Source: Alloboseaceae bacterium BT-24-1 (GTDB lineage: Bacteria; Pseudomonadota; Alphaproteobacteria; Rhizobiales; Beijerinckiaceae). Taken from it: 64,000 nt of DNA. A model generated the notes under the pieces. It made no database searches. It had not been told where the DNA came from and was given only the letters and a program-made list of their open reading frames with translations. This document shows, in pieces, positions 16,930 to 25,047 of the stretch. The position numbers and the translations under genes are program-made. The stretch spans positions 186,001 to 250,000 of the forward strand of contig JAOYTL010000003.1 in assembly GCA_025846845.1 (NCBI GenBank), in the 5' to 3' direction. The first letter of the stretch is position 1; each line of letters opens with the position of its first letter.

Positions 16930-17694
16930 ATGTCAAGCGCCGCCAGATCGGCTAAGGAGGCAAGCTCCATCGTCGGAACGGACAGCCGGGATCGCGGGAT
17001 GAAAGCTGAGAGCGTGCGCAAGCCGGCGAATGAGGAACCGACCAAGGCCCGCCGCCGAGACCGCGAGAAGACGAAAGCCGAAATCCTGCAGATCGCCTTC
17101 GAGGAATTCGCCGAGAGCGGGCTTCTCGGCGCCAATGCCGACGCGATCGCCGCGCGGGCCGGGATCACCAAGCGACTGATCTTCTACTATTTCAACTCGA
17201 AGGAAGAGCTATTCACGGCCGTGCTGGAGATGGCCTATGGCAAGATGCGCCTGGCGGAGGAGGATCTCCATCTCGAAACGCTCGAGCCGGAGGCCGCGAT
17301 CCGACGGCTCGCCGAGTTCACCTTCGACTTCCATCAGGCCAATCCCGAATTCGTCCGGCTCGTCGCGATCGAGAACATCCATCGCGGCAGGCACATCAAC
17401 AGCAGCGAGAAGCTCAAGCAGATGACGCGACCGGTCATCGGCCAGATCGAGCGCATGCTGGCCAAAGGCAAGGGCCTCGGCGCGATCAGGCCCGAGGTCG
17501 ACGCCTACGAACTCCACGCCACGCTCAACGCCTTGTCGATTTTCTCCGTGGCGAACCGGCATACCTTCGAGGCGCAGTTTCGCTGGGACATGTCCTCACC
17601 CGAAGCAAAGGCCCGGCGCCGGGTGGAGATCGCCGAAGTGCTCTGGCGCTATGTCCGCGGCAGTCCGCGCTCCTCGATTACCGATGAGGAGTAG
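16930..17694 (+). CDS. TetR-family transcriptional regulator
   Basis: The 254-residue protein has a TetR DNA-binding domain (about residues 48-92: EILQIAFEEFAESGLLGANA, then GITKRLIFYYFNSKEELF) and an all-helical C-terminal ligand domain. The ATG at 16930 has no good ribosome-binding site and touches an operator; an ATG at 16999 (MKAESVRKPANE) is an alternative. AAGGAGG at 16954-16960 has no suitable start codon after it. It faces the isomerase/importer operon and is its likely repressor. Confidence 0.85.
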   Translation: MSSAARSAKEASSIVGTDSRDRGMKAESVRKPANEEPTKARRRDREKTKAEILQIAFEEFAESGLLGANADAIAARAGITKRLIFYYFNSKEELFTAVLEMAYGKMRLAEEDLHLETLEPEAAIRRLAEFTFDFHQANPEFVRLVAIENIHRGRHINSSEKLKQMTRPVIGQIERMLAKGKGLGAIRPEVDAYELHATLNALSIFSVANRHTFEAQFRWDMSSPEAKARRRVEIAEVLWRYVRGSPRSSITDEE

Positions 17695-18294
17695 CGTGCT
17701 CCCGGGTTTTGCCGGTGATCCAGCAGGCTCCGGCGCGCCTGCTGCATCCGCCACCTCGTCCCCGATCTCGGTTATTGCGCGGCTCGCCCGCTGCCGGCCG
17801 CCAAGGCCTGATCGAGCTTGGCATCCCGACTGCTGACCGTTCGTGTCATCAGAACTTGCGTCGGCACCGATCCAGCCAGCGGCATTCCGGCTGGCCGGCA
17901 GCACGCGCACCATGCGTCGTTCGATTTTCCAACGTTGGTCCCCGTTTGGAAAAGCCCTCTCTACCGGAAATCACGCCCAATGGTCTTCGGACCTCGTGCG
18001 GCGGGATCATCGACGGTGTCTCGATACTCATCGCCTCACCCAGCGGCGTGAGTCTTGCCGTCGTGCGAAAATAAATCCTTAGAGACTCATAGAATAAAAT
18101 AGATGCCATCGTCACTTGTGATGACGCCCCATTACCTAGAACGGCTTATAGCACCATACTTTCAGAATATTTCTGGATTTAATGAACCAGAATACTGCTG
18201 TCTACGAGCAAAAAACTGCTCCTAAGCTTGTAAATTTTGCTCACATAGCCTTGGAGAGAGCCGAACATCTGACACTTGAATATCGCCGACAGCT
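17695..18294. other. 600-bp region with no supported gene
   Basis: A perfect 8-bp stem CAGCAGGC/GCCTGCTG (17721-17728 and 17737-17744) follows tetR by 27 bases; it lacks a T-run, so it is only a possible terminator. From about 18060 to 18260 the sequence is notably AT-rich compared with the rest, with a small GAGCA/TGCTC dyad (18206-18221). A short minus-strand frame (start at about 18028) begins after GGTGAGG but resembles nothing known and is soon out of character. The drop in GC could mark a decayed or acquired segment. Confidence 0.4.
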
Positions 18295-18951
18295 TCAGTC
18301 TTTTCGCGCCGTCAGCACGAACATCGGCACATCTCCGGGATAGGGCGACGCCGGAAAGAGGTGTTGCCAGCTCCGCGCCGGGCCGAACCCGGCTTCAGCG
18401 AGCATCGTGCTCGTTTCATCCTCGGTCAGCCCGTCATGGCGCGGCAGGCTGGCGGCGAGCGTTTCGGGATAGGTCGAGCGATATTGCGCCGCGACCGACC
18501 AGAGTCCGTCCGAGACGAAGACCACCCCGCCCCGGCGCAGGAGGAGGTGAGCCTTGCGCAGCGCCGCCATCGGATCTGGCAGCGTCCAGAGCACATTGCG
18601 CAGTGTCACGATGTCAGCGGACGCCGGCGCGAACGTCGCCTCCTCGATCAGCCCCTGCTCGAAGGTGACGTCGAGCCCGGACGCCTCGGCAGCTCGCCGT
18701 GCGACCGCGAGCATGCCTTCTGAGCCGTCGCAGGCGCGCACGCGATGCCCCAGCGAGGCGGCGATCAGCGCGCAGGCGCCGGTACCGGTGCCGAGATCGA
18801 CGACCTCCTTCGCCTCCTCCGCTTCGAAGGCGGCCGAGAGGACATCTCGCCAGAGCGCAGCCTGCGCAACATGCGAAGCGACGCCGTCGAAGGCCGGCGC
18901 GCGCCGGGTCCAGTAGTCGGAAACCTGGCTCTGCGCCTCAGCGGGTCTCAT
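18295..18951 (-). CDS. Class I SAM-dependent methyltransferase
   Basis: The 218-residue protein has SAM motif I VVDLGTGTGACALIA (about 50-64), motif II acidic CDGSEGMLAVARRAA, and motif IV ADIVTLRNVLWTLPDP. This is a generic small-molecule methyltransferase of the type-11 family. It lies three bases after the BtuD-like gene, as the last gene of the riboswitch-controlled operon. Methyltransferases occur beside predicted corrinoid or metallophore importers; its substrate here is unknown. Confidence 0.85.
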   Translation of the reverse strand: MRPAEAQSQVSDYWTRRAPAFDGVASHVAQAALWRDVLSAAFEAEEAKEVVDLGTGTGACALIAASLGHRVRACDGSEGMLAVARRAAEASGLDVTFEQGLIEEATFAPASADIVTLRNVLWTLPDPMAALRKAHLLLRRGGVVFVSDGLWSVAAQYRSTYPETLAASLPRHDGLTEDETSTMLAEAGFGPARSWQHLFPASPYPGDVPMFVLTARKD

Positions 18952-19727
18952 GATTGCCTCCGTTCGGCTTCGATCAGGTATTCGATATGCCGGCGCCCCG
19001 ACGCCCCCTCCCGGATCGAGACTGCGACGCCGAAAATGCGCTGGATCGCCTCGGCCGTGAGGACCTCGTCCGGCGGCCCCGCTGCCTGCAGTCGCCCCTC
19101 ATGCAGCAATGCGATCTCGTCGCAGAACATCGCCGCGAGGTTGAGGTCGTGCAGTGCCATGATGCAGGTGATGCCGAGCCGGCGGACCAGCCCCAGGATC
19201 GAGAGCTGGTGCTGGATGTCGAGATGATTGGTCGGCTCGTCCAGGATGAGCTCGCTCGGCTCCTGGGCGAGCGCGCGGGCGATATGGACGCGCTGGCGCT
19301 CGCCGCCGGAAAGCGTGTGCCAGAACTGGTCGTGCCGCTCCGTGAGTCCGACCCGTGCCAGCGCCTCGTTCACGGCAGCTTCGTCGGCATCGTTCCATGA
19401 TGCCAGCGCGGCGCGATGCGGCGTGCGGCCGAGCCGGATGACATCGCAGACGGAGAGCTGGATCTCGGTCGTCGCCTGTTGCTCGACGAAGGCGAGGCGG
19501 CGGGCAAGATCGCGCCGCGGCACGGCGGCGATGTCGCGGCCGTCGAGCATGACGACGCCGCTGGCGACATTGCGCAAACGGCAGAGCAGCCGCAGGAGGC
19601 TCGATTTGCCCGAGCCATTCGGCCCGATCAGGCCGAGCACCCGGCCGGGAGCCGCCTGCAGCGTCACCCCGTCGACGATCATCCGGCCACCGGCTGCCCA
19701 GCGCACCTCACGCATCGCAAGCGTCAT
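18948..19727 (-). CDS. BtuD/FecE-like ABC transporter ATPase
   Basis: ATG 19727 (MTLAMREVRW) gives 259 residues: Walker A GPNGSGKSS (about 35), LSGGERQRVHIARALAQEP, Walker B LILDEPTNHLD, His switch ALHDLNLA. It belongs to the iron-siderophore/cobalamin subfamily. The start overlaps the permease stop by 4 bp and the end overlaps the methyltransferase start. The upstream cobalamin riboswitch makes a corrinoid or cobalt compound the likely cargo. Confidence 0.9.
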   Translation of the reverse strand: MTLAMREVRWAAGGRMIVDGVTLQAAPGRVLGLIGPNGSGKSSLLRLLCRLRNVASGVVMLDGRDIAAVPRRDLARRLAFVEQQATTEIQLSVCDVIRLGRTPHRAALASWNDADEAAVNEALARVGLTERHDQFWHTLSGGERQRVHIARALAQEPSELILDEPTNHLDIQHQLSILGLVRRLGITCIMALHDLNLAAMFCDEIALLHEGRLQAAGPPDEVLTAEAIQRIFGVAVSIREGASGRRHIEYLIEAERRQS

Positions 19728-20767
19728 GTCGCTCGCCTCGCGCGGTAAAGGATGAGCGCGAAGACCGGGGCGCCGAACAGCGCCGTCACCACGCCGATCG
19801 GCAGGATCTGCTGCGGGATCAGCACGCGCGACAGGATGTCGGCGAGGATCATGAAGATCGCGCCGATGACGAGGCAGGCCGGCAGCAGCCGCGCATGGCC
19901 GGAGCCGACGAGGAAGCGGGCGGCATGAGGAATGATCAACCCGACGAAACCGACCGTGCCGACGATCGAGACCATCACCGCCGTCATCACCGCGGTCGTG
20001 GCGAAGAGCACGACCTTCACCCTGACAACCGCGACACCGAGCGAGGCGGCGGCATCGACGCCGAAGGCGAAGGCATCCAGCACCTTGGCGTGCAGCATGC
20101 AGATGGCAAAGCCGATGAAAGCGACCGGTGCCGCGATCCAGAGGTCGGGCCAGCGCACGCCGCCGAAATTCCCCAGGAGCCAGAACATCACACCACGTGC
20201 CTGCTCGGCGCTGGCCATTGTCGTGACGATCGTCGCAGTCGCCGCATTGAAGAGCTGCGAGGTGGCGACGCCAGCGAGGATGACGCGGTCGCTCGCCCCG
20301 CCCGCCCCAGTCGCCAGCAGCGCGACCACGGCGAGCGCGGCGCAGGAGCCAATGAAGGCGCCGGCCGAGACTGTCAGCGCCGTGCCGCCGATGCCGACGC
20401 CGAGGATCAGCACCGCGACGGCGCCGGTCGAGGCGCCGGCGGAGATGCCGAGCACGTAGGGCTCTGCCAGCGGGTTGCGCAGCAGTGCCTGCAGGATCGC
20501 GCCCGAGAGCGCCAGAGCCCCACCGCACAAGCCAGCCATCAACGCCCGGCTGAGGCGGTAATCGAAGATCACGCCCTGCTGGATCGCGCTGACCGGGAAA
20601 TCGAGATCGAACAGCCCGTTGCCGAGTGCCCGCAGCGCCGTATCAAACGGGATGCGCATCTCGCCGATCGTCACCGCCAGCGCCACCGAGACGGTGAGCG
20701 CAGCGAGCGAGGCCAGCGCAATGGCGATCCGCGCCGGCCAGTTGGGGCCGTGGACGGCGTGGCTCAA
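19724..20767 (-). CDS. BtuC/FecCD-like ABC transporter permease
   Basis: TTG 20767 overlaps the binding-protein stop (TTGA), yielding 347 residues with about ten membrane spans. The family segments RALMAGLCGGALALSGAILQ, LLRNPLAEPYVLGISAGAS and VSIVGTVGFVGLIIPHAARF are clear. The last includes the coupling loop GLIIPH. It forms the corrinoid/metallophore channel with the BtuD-like ATPase. A later start is possible but would delete the first helix. Confidence 0.9.
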   Translation of the reverse strand: MSHAVHGPNWPARIAIALASLAALTVSVALAVTIGEMRIPFDTALRALGNGLFDLDFPVSAIQQGVIFDYRLSRALMAGLCGGALALSGAILQALLRNPLAEPYVLGISAGASTGAVAVLILGVGIGGTALTVSAGAFIGSCAALAVVALLATGAGGASDRVILAGVATSQLFNAATATIVTTMASAEQARGVMFWLLGNFGGVRWPDLWIAAPVAFIGFAICMLHAKVLDAFAFGVDAAASLGVAVVRVKVVLFATTAVMTAVMVSIVGTVGFVGLIIPHAARFLVGSGHARLLPACLVIGAIFMILADILSRVLIPQQILPIGVVTALFGAPVFALILYRARRAT

Positions 20768-21801
20768 GGGACGAGGCCGAAGCCGGCGATCGCCTTGGCG
20801 AGCGTTTCGATACCGTCGACCGTGTCGAGACCGGCGCGGGTCGCACCGACATCCATGATGACGACACGGTTGTTCTTCACCGCATCGAGCTTGCTGGCGA
20901 CGGGGTCAGAATTCAGGAAGTCGAGCTTCTTCTCGATATCGTCGGCGGGGAAGCGACGGCGATCCATCTTCACCGTGACGATCACCGCTGGGTTGACCGC
21001 GGCGATGCTCTCCCAGCCGACCAGCGGCCATTCCTCATTGGTTGTGATGATGTTGCGGGCGCCGAGCTTCGACAGGATGTAGGCGGGCACACCGTTCTTG
21101 CCGGCCATGAAGCCGTCGCCCTTGATGTCCTTGCTGGAGAACCAGACCACGACCGGCACGTCCTTGGCCTTGACGTTCGCCACCGCCTGGACCGCCTTCT
21201 CTTCGCGCGCCTTGAGCTCGGCAATGAGCGCATCGGCCCGCTCGGAGACGTCGAAGATCTGCCCGAACTCGCGGATGTTGCGATAGACCAGCTCCATCGT
21301 GAACATCTGGGTGCGCACGCCGTCGCCGGCGCCGGAATTGTCCTTGCCGACGCAATCGCTCGGCGAGACGTAAGCCGGGACCTTCACCTTGGCGAACTGG
21401 TCGCGCTTGCCGACGATGCCGTTGGGCCCGACATGCCATTCGAACATCGCGGTGACGAGGTCGGGCTCCTGCGCCAGCACGGCCTCGAAGCTCGGATCAT
21501 TGTCGGCGAGGCGCTTCACCTTGGCGTTGACCGCTTCATAGGGCTTGGCGACCGGCGAGAACCAGACCGCGGTGCCGACGACACGATCGCCGAGGCCGAG
21601 CGCGTAGAGGATCTCCGTCTGCGTCTGGCCGATCGCGACGACGCGCTTGGGTGGCGCGGCGAAGGTGACGCTCTCGCGGCAGTTCTCCAGCGTCAGCGGA
21701 TACTGCGTCGGTGCGGCAGAGGCCGCGCCTGCAAACAAAGTTCCGAGAAGCGCCGCGACGGGCCATTGCAGCAGGCGGGCGAATTGATGCGCAGTCGGCA
21801 C
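20764..21801 (-). CDS. BtuF/FepB-like periplasmic binding protein
   Basis: GTG 21801 (MPTAHQFARLLQWPVAALLG) is preferred: GAGG lies eight bases upstream, a signal peptide follows directly (cleavage near AGAASA-AP), and a palindrome sits just upstream at 21814-21834. An ATG at 21912 would put 37 extra residues before the signal peptide. The 345-residue product is a type III binding protein (PPKRVVAIGQTQTEILYALG, LAQEPDLVTAMFEW). Cysteines in LENCRES and PSDCVGKD could form a disulfide. It delivers the cargo of the riboswitch operon. Confidence 0.85.
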   Translation of the reverse strand: MPTAHQFARLLQWPVAALLGTLFAGAASAAPTQYPLTLENCRESVTFAAPPKRVVAIGQTQTEILYALGLGDRVVGTAVWFSPVAKPYEAVNAKVKRLADNDPSFEAVLAQEPDLVTAMFEWHVGPNGIVGKRDQFAKVKVPAYVSPSDCVGKDNSGAGDGVRTQMFTMELVYRNIREFGQIFDVSERADALIAELKAREEKAVQAVANVKAKDVPVVVWFSSKDIKGDGFMAGKNGVPAYILSKLGARNIITTNEEWPLVGWESIAAVNPAVIVTVKMDRRRFPADDIEKKLDFLNSDPVASKLDAVKNNRVVIMDVGATRAGLDTVDGIETLAKAIAGFGLVP

Positions 21802-21813
21802 AGGGCGAGCCTC

Positions 21814-21834
21814 AAATGTAACAATGTTGCATTT
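21814..21834. promoter_or_regulatory. Near-perfect 21-bp palindrome before btuF-like gene (metalloregulator-like)
   Basis: Left arm AAATGTAAC and right arm GTTGCATTT flank a centre ACAAT-like core; only one pair of positions breaks the symmetry. Its AAATG...CATTT layout resembles Zur/Fur-family boxes. It lies between the riboswitch and the start codon, which is unusual and would imply a second, metal-responsive promoter or a roadblock site. Confidence 0.45.
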
Positions 21835-22156
21835 CTGATAGAGTGGACGGCACGTAGCCGTCAAGCTCTGCACTGTCGCGTGCATGGCTGTTGTCATGGA
21901 CATGGATTTCATCGCTCCCCGAGATGACGGAGGGGAGCTGCGCAGGGGATGTGGACAGATGGCGGGCTCGGACGACCGCCACCGATGCACACCTCCGGGA
22001 CACCCCGCCCGAAAGACGTCTTCGACGATCGGGGCAGGTCTCCTGGCTCGCGGGTCGACGCTGGCTCCGCCCGGCCTTCCCGGCGCGACAGGCGCCAGTG
22101 GACGATGGACGGAGGGCTCGCCGCTTACAGTTGCGGGGGCAGCCTCGGCTTTGGCA

Positions 22157-22199
22157 ATAGATCGCCATGTGTCCTATCGGACGCAGAGTGGCGATCTAT
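22157..22199. repeat. Second long hairpin within the riboswitch insertion
   Basis: ATAGATCGCCA (22157-22167) pairs exactly with TGGCGATCTAT (22189-22199). The loop contains a further GTCC/GGAC pairing (22171-22174 with 22179-22182). Together with the neighbouring palindrome it fills the expanded loop between the GGTG and GCTGCC segments. Confidence 0.65.
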
Positions 22200-22210
22200 C
22201 TCTTTGTAGA

Positions 22211-22258
22211 AGCATCGGATTTGTCCGAAAAGTGGATGCCACTTTTCGGTCCGATGCT
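22211..22258. repeat. Palindromic repeat element inside the riboswitch
   Basis: Outer arms AGCATCGGA (22211-22219) and TCCGATGCT (22250-22258) enclose inner arms CCGAAAAGTGG (22225-22235) and CCACTTTTCGG (22239-22249), with a three-base loop and a five-base bulge. The 'CCGAAAAGTGG...CCACTTTTCGG' type of palindrome is familiar as an interspersed element of Hyphomicrobiales genomes. Its position inside an aptamer is noteworthy. Confidence 0.7.
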
Positions 22259-22353
22259 CGCGCCTCACCGAATTCCCTCTTAGCTCCGGAAGCAACCCGG
22301 AGAACCTCGATCGCGCCCACCCTATAAGGCGGCGCTACATCGTCAAGCGCCGT

Positions 22354-23532
22354 TCAGAGGCTGGGCGTGCTGTAGAGCCGCTTGCCCTGCACCGAGATTT
22401 CGACGTCCTGCAGGTAGCTTTGCAGCGCTGCAGTCGCGACCTTGATGCCGAGGCCGGGCGCATCCGGCGCCGCGACCTGCCCCTGCGCATCGCGCTCCAG
22501 ATGGTTGGCGGAGATCGCGGTGGAGAGCGGCTTCGGCATCGCCGGATATTCGCAGATCTCGTGATCGGCGAGCCCGGCATAGGGCTGCAGCGAGGCCGAG
22601 AGGGCGAGATGCGAGGTGAAGGTATGATTGACGAAGGTCACGCCCTTCGCCACCGCATAATCCGCCACCGCCTTCGAGGGACCGATGCCGCCGATCCGGC
22701 CGCAATCGATCTGCACATAACCGATGCCGCCATAGTCGATCAGCTGCTTGGCCATGGATTCATTGTGTGCGCCTTCGCCACCGGCGAGGTGCACCTTTGG
22801 GCTGCGCCTGGCGAGTGCGCCATAGGCTTCAAGCGCGCTGGCGTGGAAGGGCTCCTCGAACCATAGGACACCAGCCTTCTCCATCGCCGGCAAGCGGGCG
22901 GCCGCGCGCTCGATATCCTCGATGAAAATCTGGCCGGTATCGACCAAAAGGATCCCATCAGCTCCCAATCCCTCCCGAGCCGCGACGAAATGCTCGGCAT
23001 CGGCTTCGACACTGCCCCGGCCGATCGGTCCCCAGCCGAACTTGGCGGCACGGAAATTCCGCTTCCTGGCATCCCGGGCGCGCTCCAGCGTCTCCTGCGG
23101 CGTGTCGCCGAACAGCACCGAAGCATAGGGCGTCTTGGGATGGCTCTGGCGATAGCCGAGCAGGCGCCAGACCGGCTCGGAGCGCAATTTGCCGAGGATG
23201 TCCCACAACGCCATCTCGACGCCGGAGAAGGTATGCGGCGCCTGCAGCAGGTCCATCGAGTTGTAGGCGACCGCGGCAGCGATGCGGGCGATGTCCTCCG
23301 GGCCATCCAGCCTCTGGCCGAGAACGGAATCGGCAACGGGCCTGCAGACCCCGTGCGACATCGGGCAGATGAAGGCTGCGATGGAGGGCAGCGGCGCCGC
23401 CTCGCATTCGCCCCAGCCGACATGGCCGCCGGCGGCGACCCGCACCAGCAGCGCGTCCTGGCTGCCATCCGCTTCGTCGGTGACGACGGGCATGGCGAGA
23501 TAGAAGAAGTCGACAGCCTCGATCCTGGGCAT
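22354..23532 (-). CDS. Enolase-superfamily enzyme (mandelate racemase/muconate lactonizing type), copy 1
   Basis: ATG 23532 (MPRIEAVDFFYLAMPVV) gives 392 residues; open frame upstream is a shadow of the M81 gene. The capping domain is followed by the barrel: Lys in RAAKFGWGPIG, metal ligands Asp in ILLVDTGQ, Glu in WFEEPFH and Glu in LAGGEGAHN, Asp in VQIDCGRIGG, and the His base in VNHTFTSHLALSAS. This is an acid-sugar dehydratase-like layout. Only one Lys is seen on the second strand instead of KxK. It is the last gene of the operon starting at 29657. Substrate unknown. Confidence 0.87.
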   Translation of the reverse strand: MPRIEAVDFFYLAMPVVTDEADGSQDALLVRVAAGGHVGWGECEAAPLPSIAAFICPMSHGVCRPVADSVLGQRLDGPEDIARIAAAVAYNSMDLLQAPHTFSGVEMALWDILGKLRSEPVWRLLGYRQSHPKTPYASVLFGDTPQETLERARDARKRNFRAAKFGWGPIGRGSVEADAEHFVAAREGLGADGILLVDTGQIFIEDIERAAARLPAMEKAGVLWFEEPFHASALEAYGALARRSPKVHLAGGEGAHNESMAKQLIDYGGIGYVQIDCGRIGGIGPSKAVADYAVAKGVTFVNHTFTSHLALSASLQPYAGLADHEICEYPAMPKPLSTAISANHLERDAQGQVAAPDAPGLGIKVATAALQSYLQDVEISVQGKRLYSTPSL

Positions 23533-23543
23533 AGGCACAGACC

Positions 23544-25031
23544 TCACAGTTCGTAGATCGTCGCGCGCGGCGCGAAGGTGACGTTGTCGTCGAGCGGATA
23601 GACGGGGCGGGCGCAGATGCGGTGGCCAAGGCTCTTCAGGTTCGCGGAGGTCGCGCCGGGCGCATCGACGTTGAAATTGCGGGCGCACCACTGGTCGAAC
23701 ATGTGGAATTCGGTGTGGGGTGACTTCACCAAGATCAGGTCGAAATCCTCGGGGTCGAGCCCGTTGGCGTAGTACATCGCCCGGTCGAACAGGCTGACCG
23801 AGCGGCTCATCACGACGACGGTGACATTGTCGTAGGTGAGCACCGCGGTCGGGCCGGCCCGGAGCGGCGCCTTCATCGTCTCGAGCGAAGCTTCGCCATC
23901 CGAGAGCAGCTTGACCGTCGCGGTCACCGACAGCGGCGGAAAGCGGACCGGATCGATCGAGCCGCCAAGCGTCAGCGAAAGATTCGCCCCGACTCCGGCC
24001 GCATGCGCCGCAGCCGCGGCCGGCGCGTCGACGATCTGGGCCAGCACGCGCTTGCCGTAGCCGGCCTCACGCAACGCGGCGAGAATCGCATTGCTGTCGC
24101 CCGAGGCGCCTGAGGAGGTTGCGTCGGCGGCATCGGTGAAGATCACCGGGCCGTCGATGCTGCGCGCCTGGGCGATGGCGCGATCGAGCGGCACCAGCTT
24201 GCCCTGCATGCGGAAACGCGACGGCCAGAACTCCTGCGCCAGTCTTGTCGCCTCCCGCTCGGCCGCCGCCGGGTCGCCATCGGTGAGAATCAGCACCTGC
24301 GAGCACAGCTCCGGCACGTCGGTGAAAGGGTTGCCGATCATGATGCCGGCCGCGAGCACACTGCCCTCCTCCTCGAGCCGGCGGCATTCGGCGAGCAGTT
24401 CGCCATAGCAACCGGTCTTGGTGATGAGCTCGTCGCCGCGGACCAGTGCCGGAATGACGACGCGGGCAGCAACCGGCCTGACGCCGCCTTTCATCAGCTT
24501 CAGCAGCAGTTCGGCTGCGCGTCGCCCGGTATCGGCGAAGTCGACATGCGGATAGGTCCAGTAGATCGCAAAGCCGTCGACCTGCCGCAGCATGCGGTCG
24601 GTCAGGATGCCGTGCAGGTCGAGCGAGATGACGATCGGCATCTCCGGCCCGACGCACTCGCGCAGCTTCTCCAGCAGATAACCTTCCGGATCGAGCTCAC
24701 CATCGGCGCCCATCGCGCCATGCAGCGAGACATAGATCCCGTCGATGCCGTCTAGCCTTGCGAAGATCGCGGCGAGCACCTCCTCGGAAAGTCTCTTCCA
24801 ACCCTCCGCCGAGAGCAGGCCGGCGCTGCCGGCGCGCGCGCAGATCGTCGGCACGATCTCGATGTCGGGCCGCGCCTCGAAGACCGCGAGCGCCCCGCCG
24901 AGCTCCTGGTTATTGCCGCGCTGCTCGTAGAGGCCGTCACCATGGCGGATCAGGAAGTCGTCATATTGCGATGGCAGCGGGTTGAAGGACGAGATCTCCT
25001 GCTTGCAATCGGCGATCAGGATACGTTTCAT
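23544..25031 (-). CDS. M81-family metalloprotein (MlrC/microcystinase C-like)
   Basis: ATG 25031 (MKRILIADCKQEISSFNPLP) gives 495 residues, the usual M81 length. The N-terminal DUF1485 domain holds the Zn-binding pattern: Glu near the start, His in YVSLHGAMGADGELDPEG, Asp and His in ISLDLHGILTDRM. The C-terminal domain includes FTDAADATSSGASGDSNAIL, a conserved family loop. MlrC cleaves linearised microcystin; most relatives have unknown amide-hydrolysing roles. It sits between an enolase and peptide-type permeases, so the natural substrate is probably an imported acyl-amide or small peptide-like compound. Confidence 0.9.
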   Translation of the reverse strand: MKRILIADCKQEISSFNPLPSQYDDFLIRHGDGLYEQRGNNQELGGALAVFEARPDIEIVPTICARAGSAGLLSAEGWKRLSEEVLAAIFARLDGIDGIYVSLHGAMGADGELDPEGYLLEKLRECVGPEMPIVISLDLHGILTDRMLRQVDGFAIYWTYPHVDFADTGRRAAELLLKLMKGGVRPVAARVVIPALVRGDELITKTGCYGELLAECRRLEEEGSVLAAGIMIGNPFTDVPELCSQVLILTDGDPAAAEREATRLAQEFWPSRFRMQGKLVPLDRAIAQARSIDGPVIFTDAADATSSGASGDSNAILAALREAGYGKRVLAQIVDAPAAAAAHAAGVGANLSLTLGGSIDPVRFPPLSVTATVKLLSDGEASLETMKAPLRAGPTAVLTYDNVTVVVMSRSVSLFDRAMYYANGLDPEDFDLILVKSPHTEFHMFDQWCARNFNVDAPGATSANLKSLGHRICARPVYPLDDNVTFAPRATIYEL

Positions 25032-25047
25032 CGCAGGCTCCGGCGGG

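Larger units (their letters stand above)
22031..22306 (-). promoter_or_regulatory. Cobalamin (adenosylcobalamin) riboswitch
   Basis: Read on the minus strand, the hallmark parts occur in order: GGTT...GAGGGAATTCGGTG (22306-22264), GCTGCCCCCGCAACTGTAAG (about 22145-22126), CGGCGAGCCC, then the 3' segment GACCCGCGAGCCAGGAGACC followed by TGCCCC (about 22056-22031). This is the class I B12 aptamer. It lies upstream of the BtuFCD-like operon, which it should repress when corrinoid is plentiful. The region between GGTG and GCTGCC is expanded to about 110 nt with two extra hairpins. A possible promoter TTGACG (22346-22341) with TAGGGT 16 nt downstream precedes it. Confidence 0.93.

Noticed and set aside
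17849..18115. Possible gene or pseudogene on the minus strand
   Set aside because: The frame starts near GGTGAGG and reads MSIETPSMIPPHEVRRPLGV, but it soon loses coding character and matches no family I recognise.
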